NCBI GenBank assembly: GCA_031265345.1
Contig: JAISCU010000098.1
Location: forward strand, 1 to 5,312
DNA from: Bifidobacteriaceae bacterium
GTDB taxonomy: Bacteria > Actinomycetota > Actinomycetes > Actinomycetales > WQXJ01
Reading direction: 5' to 3'
Length of the DNA stretch: 5,312 bases
Shown here: one piece after another, positions 1 through 3,794 of the stretch
Numbering within the stretch: position 1 is the stretch's first letter
Layout: each line of letters begins with the position of its first letter
The notes under the pieces: model-generated
Told to the model about the DNA's origin: nothing
The model's database searches: none
What the model saw: the letters and a program-made list of their open reading frames with translations, nothing else
Program-made: the position numbers and the translations under genes

Positions 1-1439
1 CCGGGACGTTTGCGGATGGTCCAGCCCTCGATCACGCGCTGGCTGCCAGCGCTGACCGCCAACGATCCCGGCGGCACGTCGCCGCGCACCACGGCGCCGG
101 CCCCGGAATACGCGCCCGCGCCCAGCTCGACCGGCGCCACGATCACGTTGTTCGAGCCGACTCGGGCCGCCGGGCCGATCACGCATTTCGACTTGGTGAC
201 GCCGTCGTAATTGGCGAAGATGGTGCCCGCGCCGATGTTCGCCGCCTCGCCCACGCTCGCGTCCCCGACGTAGGCCAGGTGCGGGACCTTGGCGCCCTGG
301 GCGAGCTGGGCGGCCTTGAGTTCGGTGAACGAGCCCGCTTTGGTGTCCGTGCCCAGCACCGTGCCGGGCCTCAAATGAGTGAACGGCCCGACTTTGGCGC
401 CATCCCCGATGCGGGCCTGGTTGGCGACCGTCCGGTCGACGGTGGCGCCGGCGCCGACCTCCGTGTCCGTCAACGTGGTGAACGGCCCGATCACGCTGGC
501 CGTCCCCACCCTGGTGCGACCCGCCAGGCGCGTGCCCGGCATGAGGGTCGCGTCAGGTTCGATCTCGACTTCGGCTTCGATCCAGGTGGAGGCGGGATCT
601 ATCACGGTGACGCCGTCGATCATGGCCTGGTTGACGATCCGCTGGTTGATCGCGGCGGCGGCCTGAGCCAGTTGGACCCGGTCGTTGACGCCCTGGACGA
701 TGGCCGGATCGTCGGCGATGATGGCCCTCACGGCGCGCCCGGCCGCGCGAGCGGCTTCGACGATGTCCGTCAGGTAGACCTCTCTTTGGTCATTCGCGCT
801 GCCGAGCCGTCCCAAGCCTTCTCGCAGCACTTCGGCGTCATAGACGTAGGCGGCGGCGTTGATCTCCTGGATGGCAGCTTGTTCGGGCGTGGCTTCGCGT
901 TCCTCCACGATCTTGGCCACCTGGCCGGATTCGTCGCGCACGATCCGCCCGTAGCCGAACGGGTCTTCGACCACGGCGCTGAGCAGGGTGATGCCGTTGC
1001 CATCAGCCAGATGGGCCTGGACCAGCGCTTCGAGCGTGCCCGCGTCGATCAGCGGGGTGTCGCCGCAGATCACCACGACCTGCGCGAGGGCGTCTGTCGC
1101 CGTGGAATGGTCGGATGCCGGGGCGGTCGGGGCTGGGACGGCGGCATCGTCAACCTGGTCCAACGCCTGCAAAGCGCACTGGACCGCGCGGCCGGTGCCG
1201 GGGATGTCATCCTGGTCGGCGACGACCACCTGCGGGGCTAGACGGAGGGCCTCGGCGGCGACCTGGTCGCGGCCGTGGCGGACCACCACCACGATCCGGC
1301 CCGGGTCGAGGCCCTGGGCCGCGTCGACGGCATGCCCCAGGAGGGTGCGCCCGGCCGCCTGATGGAGGACCTTGGGTGTGGTGGACTTCATGCGGGTGCC
1401 TTCGCCGGCAGCCAGGACGATCACGACGGGCTGGGTCAT
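1..1439 (-). CDS. glmU: Bifunctional GlmU: GlcNAc-1-P uridyltransferase / GlcN-1-P acetyltransferase (C-terminal end cut off)
   Basis: This cytoplasmic enzyme acetylates glucosamine-1-phosphate and then transfers UMP from UTP, giving UDP-GlcNAc for peptidoglycan and other cell-wall polymers. The reading frame gives 479 codons and runs off the left edge. The N-terminal pyrophosphorylase domain opens with LAAGEGTRMK (residues 9-18) and K23. GDTP holds metal-binding D127, followed by GYGR (162-165), E179, N194 and GVND with N252. The C-terminal left-handed beta-helix shows hexapeptide repeats and acetyltransferase residues R357, K375, H387, Y390, N401 and K416. These match the M. tuberculosis positions I recall at a constant +13, explained by a Pro/Ala/Ser/Thr-rich insertion at about residues 98-116. 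The visible sequence ends in WTIRKRPG, close to the usual C-terminus, so roughly 30 residues may be missing. The ATG at 1439 follows a purine-rich ribosome site. One oddity is NAA (194-196) where NSG or NTG is usual. Confidence 0.97.
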   Translation of the reverse strand, partial: MTQPVVIVLAAGEGTRMKSTTPKVLHQAAGRTLLGHAVDAAQGLDPGRIVVVVRHGRDQVAAEALRLAPQVVVADQDDIPGTGRAVQCALQALDQVDDAAVPAPTAPASDHSTATDALAQVVVICGDTPLIDAGTLEALVQAHLADGNGITLLSAVVEDPFGYGRIVRDESGQVAKIVEEREATPEQAAIQEINAAAYVYDAEVLREGLGRLGSANDQREVYLTDIVEAARAAGRAVRAIIADDPAIVQGVNDRVQLAQAAAAINQRIVNQAMIDGVTVIDPASTWIEAEVEIEPDATLMPGTRLAGRTRVGTASVIGPFTTLTDTEVGAGATVDRTVANQARIGDGAKVGPFTHLRPGTVLGTDTKAGSFTELKAAQLAQGAKVPHLAYVGDASVGEAANIGAGTIFANYDGVTKSKCVIGPAARVGSNNVIVAPVELGAGAYSGAGAVVRGDVPPGSLAVSAGSQRVIEGWTIRKRP

Positions 1440-1448
1440 AGATTCGGT

Positions 1449-1453
1449 TCTCC
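1449..1453 (-). promoter_or_regulatory. Ribosome binding site of glmU
   Basis: On the minus strand the sequence reads GGAGA with about ten bases to the ATG at 1439. This supports MTQPVVIVLAAG as the true N-terminus. No -35/-10 pair for glmU could be assigned with confidence upstream. Confidence 0.6.
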
Positions 1454-1478
1454 AACGCTCAAGTAGCAGCGGGGGTTT

Positions 1479-1496
1479 GACTAGTACAGCTTAGTC
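1479..1496. repeat. Inverted repeat 1 in the glmU/tRNA-Gln intergenic region
   Basis: GACTA (1479-1483) and TAGTC (1492-1496) are perfect inverted arms separated by eight bases, 18 bp in total. A G·T pair could extend the stem inward. It overlaps a TTGACT hexamer at 1477-1482 that resembles a -35 element, but there is no -10 hexamer at the right spacing on the plus strand. It could be an operator or a small hairpin; no function is shown. Confidence 0.45.
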
Positions 1497-1512
1497 GGGC
1501 GCGCGGGGGTGG

Positions 1513-1530
1513 CTAGTCGTGGCACACTAG
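1513..1530. repeat. Inverted repeat 2 in the glmU/tRNA-Gln intergenic region
   Basis: CTAGT (1513-1517) and ACTAG (1526-1530) are perfect inverted arms with an eight-base spacer. Total length and spacer match the repeat at 1479-1496, and the two centres lie 34 bp apart. The element ends eight bases before the tRNA gene, where a tRNA promoter -10 or transcription start would be expected. Its function is unknown. Confidence 0.4.
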
Positions 1531-1538
1531 TAAGGCTT

Positions 1539-1610
1539 TCCGCCTTGGTGTAATTGGCAGCACACGGGTTTTTGGTGCCTTGAGTCCAGGTTCGAGTCCT
1601 GGGGGCGGAG
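1539..1610 (+). tRNA. tRNA-Gln (anticodon UUG)
   Basis: A 72-nt cloverleaf reads glutamine codons CAA and CAG. The acceptor stem TCCGCCT pairs with GGGCGGA, with one T·G at the inner end, and the discriminator is G. The D stem is GTG/CAC with the GG of the loop at 1556-1557. The T arm is CCAGG-TTCGAGT-CCTGG, fully paired. The anticodon loop TTTTGGT places TTG at 1572-1574. The variable loop is four bases (GAGT). The 3' end is followed by CCG, so CCA is not encoded. The anticodon stem is weak: CGGGT against GCCTT gives only two Watson-Crick pairs, two G·T pairs and one C·T mismatch (1565 with 1581). The gene is divergent from glmU and convergent with the DUF6270-like gene. No clear terminator follows it. 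Confidence 0.9.
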
Positions 1611-1669
1611 CCGGTCATTGGACGATGCCGCCCAGTCGCCTTGGATCGTGCAGGTGGGTGCCCCGGCAC

Positions 1670-2431
1670 TCAATCGAGGGAACGGAGCTGGCGGCGTTCG
1701 GCCAGCAAGTTGGCTTTGAGACGCTGGTTGTAGGCGGGCGGAAAATGGTACGGCGCCGTGCCCCACTTGTGTTCCGTGTCCGCGGTCAATTCGGAGTCCT
1801 CGTAATCATAGACTTGACTTAGGTCTAAGTCACGCTCGATCCAAGCGTACATTTGTGCTAGGACGGCATTGACTTGGCCGTGGGCCGCCGGATTGACAGC
1901 CACGCCCGGATAGTCGGTGCCGTCCGACATTTTGGTGGCCCAGAAGGCGCGGTTGAGGCGCACCGCGTCGAGTTTCTTCGCCCGCTTCAATTCGCGGGCG
2001 AGGCGTCTCCACGCCCGCCGCCAAGCCGCCAACCGCTCCCGCGACCGCCAATCGAGCCTCCTCTCCGAAGTCTCGACGAAACCCGTCTCCTCGAATTCGG
2101 ACGAATCCGTCGCGAAAGTCTCCCGGCCCCGACGGAGCAGCGGATAGCGCTCGTCGATCAGGTCGATCAGGATGATGTCGAAATCAGCCTCCGCGATCAG
2201 GTCCTTCACTTTGGTCGAACCCAGGTCCCAACCAACCATCCGGCGGCGGAAGGCCGACTGGATCGCGTCCACGTCGACCCCTTCGAAGGGACGCTTGGAC
2301 ATAGCCGAGATCATTGATGAGCGGGCCACGTATTCGACCAATTCGATCCCGTCCGCGGGCTCGAAAAACTCGAAAACGTCGCGCGAGACACACGAACCGT
2401 AGATCAAGACCCGGAGCGGCCGTTCAGGCAT
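1670..2431 (-). CDS. DUF6270-like protein with probable SGNH/GDSL-type fold
   Basis: This 253-residue soluble protein has no signal peptide or membrane segment. The N-terminus carries GSCVSRD (residues 12-18) after a hydrophobic strand, then YVARSS (34-39), a strand ending in DLIDER (90-95), and a C-terminal D-x-x-H at 218-221 continuing as HKWG, with PYH at 227-229. These motifs recall the DUF6270 family. The GSC block plus a late DxxH fits an SGNH hydrolase layout, with S13, D218 and H221 as candidate catalytic residues; that is inferred from motif order. Residues 122-163 are rich in Arg, Lys and Trp and look helical. The gene is locally AT-richer than its neighbours (43% GC over 1801-1860) and uses a TTA codon at Leu202. 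It is transcribed toward tRNA-Gln and has no obvious partner in the window. The substrate is unknown; a role on cell-surface glycans would be a guess. The ATG is supported by a strong ribosome site. Confidence 0.85.
   Translation of the reverse strand: MPERPLRVLIYGSCVSRDVFEFFEPADGIELVEYVARSSMISAMSKRPFEGVDVDAIQSAFRRRMVGWDLGSTKVKDLIAEADFDIILIDLIDERYPLLRRGRETFATDSSEFEETGFVETSERRLDWRSRERLAAWRRAWRRLARELKRAKKLDAVRLNRAFWATKMSDGTDYPGVAVNPAAHGQVNAVLAQMYAWIERDLDLSQVYDYEDSELTADTEHKWGTAPYHFPPAYNQRLKANLLAERRQLRSLD
1816..1831. repeat. 16-bp near-perfect palindrome inside the DUF6270-like gene
   Basis: GACTTAG (1816-1822) and CTAAGTC (1825-1831) are perfect 7-bp inverted arms around a central GT. On the coding (minus) strand it spells Asp-Leu-Asp-Leu-Ser (residues 201-205), including the TTA codon. 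It lies in the most AT-rich stretch noticed in the window, and the preceding five bases repeat GACTT directly. It could be a protein-binding site or simply the product of codon choice. Confidence 0.5.
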
Positions 2432-2434
2432 CGT

Positions 2435-2444
2435 TCACCCCCTC
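2435..2444 (-). promoter_or_regulatory. Ribosome binding site of the DUF6270-like gene
   Basis: The minus strand reads GAGGGGGTGA immediately upstream, with the GAGG about nine bases from the ATG at 2431. This is a good Shine-Dalgarno match and fixes the start of translation at MPERPLRVLIYGSC. Confidence 0.65.
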
Positions 2445-2476
2445 ATTCTGGTTTCGGCCGGAGTGGCGCCCGGACA

Positions 2477-2482
2477 ATGCTA
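2477..2482 (-). promoter_or_regulatory. Possible -10 element for the DUF6270-like gene
   Basis: TAGCAT on the minus strand fits the actinobacterial TANNNT pattern and would give a leader of about 40 nt ahead of the ribosome site. No convincing -35 lies 16-18 bases upstream in the GC-rich stretch, so this is tentative. Apart from this element and the candidate TetR promoter, I see nothing definite in the 132-bp divergent region 2432-2563. Confidence 0.22.
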
Positions 2483-2528
2483 GCCGCCGCCCGGCGCCCG
2501 GCCGCGCCCCCGGAACCCGTGCCGGGCT

Positions 2529-2557
2529 GGGACTGGGCGGGCGGCATCGGGCAAGAT
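2529..2557 (+). promoter_or_regulatory. Candidate leaderless promoter of the TetR gene
   Basis: GGGACT (2529-2534) and CAAGAT (2552-2557) lie 17 bp apart, and the -10-like hexamer ends six bases before the GTG at 2564. Both hexamers match consensus at only three positions. There is no usable Shine-Dalgarno sequence (the AGAGG ends one base before GTG), so leaderless translation is the simplest reading. Confidence 0.3.
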
Positions 2558-2563
2558 AGAGGC

Positions 2564-3205
2564 GTGGCACGCCGCAGCAAACACCCCAGCCGTCAACGCA
2601 TGACGGGACAACAACGGCGCGAGCAACTGATCTCGGTGGCGCGCGCGGTCTTCGCCGTCAAGGGCTTCGAACCGGCCAGCGTGGAGGAGATCGCCGCGCG
2701 GGCCGAGGTCTCCAAACCGGTGGTCTACGAGCATTTCGGCGGCAAAGAGGGCATCTACGCCGTGGTCGTGGACCGGGAGGTGCAGGAACTGTCCGGGCGC
2801 CTGACCGCCGCCCTCAACATCCACGACCACCCCAAACGGATCGTGGAGCGGACCGCCCTGGCGCTGCTGGACTACATCGAGCAGAACGAGGACGGCTTCA
2901 GGATCCTGGTCCGGGACTCGCCGGTGGCGCAGGCGACGGGGCCGTTCTCCTCCATGCTGGGCGACGTGGCCCGAACGGTCGAGCGACTGCTCGTGACCGA
3001 GTTCGAGCTCCACGACCTGGACCCTGACACGGCGCCCCTGTACGCGCAGATGATGGTCGGCATGATCGCGTTCACCGGGCAATGGTGGCTGGAGGCCAAG
3101 GAACCGGACAAGACGATGGTGGCTGCCCACCTGACCAATCTGGGCTGGAACGGGTTGCGCGGCATGGAGCGGGCGCCCAGACTAAGGACTCTCGACATGG
3201 AGTGA
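2564..3205 (+). CDS. TetR/AcrR-family transcriptional regulator
   Basis: A 213-residue DNA-binding repressor of normal TetR length. The N-terminal DNA-binding domain covers about residues 18-65: a helix RREQLISVARAVF, then GFEPASVEEIAARAEVSK with the recognition helix PVVYEHFGGKEGIY, all typical of the family. The rest is the helical ligand-binding and dimerisation domain, including RDSP near residue 125 and a GQWW motif followed by a helix with NLGWNGL. I chose GTG at 2564 over an in-frame ATG at 2477. The 29 extra residues are Pro/Ala/Gly-rich and non-conserved in character, and the GTG start gives the MARRSK-like basic tail common in this subgroup. Related TetR genes sit beside glmU in other actinobacteria (Rv1019 in M. 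tuberculosis). The ligand and regulon are unknown. Targets could include itself, the divergent DUF6270-like gene or the downstream genes. Confidence 0.93.
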   Translation: MARRSKHPSRQRMTGQQRREQLISVARAVFAVKGFEPASVEEIAARAEVSKPVVYEHFGGKEGIYAVVVDREVQELSGRLTAALNIHDHPKRIVERTALALLDYIEQNEDGFRILVRDSPVAQATGPFSSMLGDVARTVERLLVTEFELHDLDPDTAPLYAQMMVGMIAFTGQWWLEAKEPDKTMVAAHLTNLGWNGLRGMERAPRLRTLDME

Positions 3206-3219
3206 TGCTCAGCTATGGT
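3192..3219 (+). promoter_or_regulatory. Probable leaderless promoter of the MarR gene
   Basis: TCGACA (3192-3197) and TATGGT (3214-3219) are spaced by 16 bp. The -10 hexamer fits TANNNT and ends eight bases before the ATG at 3228, so transcription should start at or next to the start codon. No Shine-Dalgarno sequence is present. The -35 lies inside the last codons of the TetR gene. ATGG (3215-3218) and CCAT (3226-3229) form a small inverted repeat across the -10 and start codon, a plausible but unproven operator. Confidence 0.45.
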
Positions 3220-3227
3220 TGACTGCC

Positions 3228-3794
3228 ATGAGCAGCCCGCCCCGTGACCTTCAGGACGCAACCGGACTAGTCGTCGAGGCGTGGGGGCGCGAACGACCCG
3301 ACCTGGACGCCTCACCCCTGGAAGTCTTCAGCCGCGTCACCCGCCTCGCCAAATACTTGGACCACATGCGCCAAGAGTCCTTCGCCCGCTACGGCCTGCA
3401 AGGCTGGGAGTTCGACGTGCTGGCCGAGTTGCGGCGGTCCGGCGCGCCTTACGAGCTGACGCCCGGCCAGATGTCGGCCGCGATACTGCTCTCGACCGGC
3501 GCCATGACGAACCGGCTGAACCGGATCGAGGCCGCCGGGCTGATCGAGCGGCACGAGGACCCCAACGACCGCCGGATGGTGCGCGTGCGCCTGACCGAGA
3601 CCGGTCGCCAGCGGGTCGACGACGCCCTGGCCGACCTGCTGGAACGTCAAGCCGAATGGTTGGCGGCCCTGCCTGGCGCGACTCGGCAACGGCTGGCGGC
3701 GGCGTTGGCGAAACTGCTGATCCCGGTCGAGCGGGCCGACCGGGCAGACCGGGCGGGTCGGGCCGACAAAGGTGCGGGGAACAGCTCGGACTGA
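3228..3794 (+). CDS. MarR-family winged-helix transcriptional regulator
   Basis: A 188-residue cytoplasmic repressor-type protein. An N-terminal dimerisation helix (about 30-55) leads into the winged-helix domain: GWEFDVLAELRRSG (59-72), PYELTPGQMSAAI (74-86), recognition helix STGAMTNRLNRIEAAGLIER (89-108), and the wing EDPNDRRMVRVRLTETG (110-126). The DPNDRR wing is a MarR hallmark. A C-terminal helix (about 130-168) completes the dimer interface, followed by a charged tail made of Arg-Ala-Asp repeats. The ATG at 3228 is preferred to a TTG at 3219 because a -10-like hexamer ends eight bases upstream of it. The gene starts 22 bp after the TetR stop, and its TGA overlaps the ATG of the ABC-F gene (TGATG, 3792-3796), so it probably regulates its own operon. 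The ligand is unknown. Confidence 0.94.
   Translation: MSSPPRDLQDATGLVVEAWGRERPDLDASPLEVFSRVTRLAKYLDHMRQESFARYGLQGWEFDVLAELRRSGAPYELTPGQMSAAILLSTGAMTNRLNRIEAAGLIERHEDPNDRRMVRVRLTETGRQRVDDALADLLERQAEWLAALPGATRQRLAAALAKLLIPVERADRADRAGRADKGAGNSSD
3732..3767 (+). repeat. Four 9-bp tandem repeats at the 3' end of the MarR gene
   Basis: Four in-frame copies of CGGGCCGAC with small changes encode RAD-RAD-RAG-RAD (residues 169-180). The repeat lies in the unstructured tail after the last helix, so copy number could vary without disturbing the fold. It also lies just upstream of the ABC-F start and may affect translation there. Confidence 0.7.

Noticed and set aside
279..1241. A 320-codon plus-strand open frame opposite glmU
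   Set aside because: The minus-strand frame encodes GlmU with all its active-site residues; the plus-strand product is low-complexity Gly/Asp/Arg-rich sequence.
1477..1482. TTGACT as -35 of the tRNA promoter
   Set aside because: The position 16-18 bases downstream is CG-rich with no -10-like hexamer, and the tRNA begins more than 50 bp away.
1541..1644. Direct repeat CGCCTTGG at 1541-1548 and 1637-1644 as attachment-site duplication around the tRNA
   Set aside because: Only eight bases match, the first copy is in the 5' half of the tRNA rather than the 3' end usually used by integrases, and no integrase gene is present.
1658..1669. Possible terminator hairpin GTGCC-CC-GGCAC after the tRNA
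   Set aside because: The two-base loop forces opening of the stem to about four pairs, and there is no T-tract on either strand.
2477..2563. Longer TetR protein starting at ATG 2477
   Set aside because: The 29 added residues are Pro/Ala/Gly-rich and unlike TetR N-termini, there is no ribosome site before this ATG, and a GTG at 2564 gives a normal-length protein.
2480..3130. A 216-codon minus-strand open frame opposite the TetR gene
   Set aside because: It is a shadow of the TetR gene; the plus-strand frame has a clear helix-turn-helix domain.
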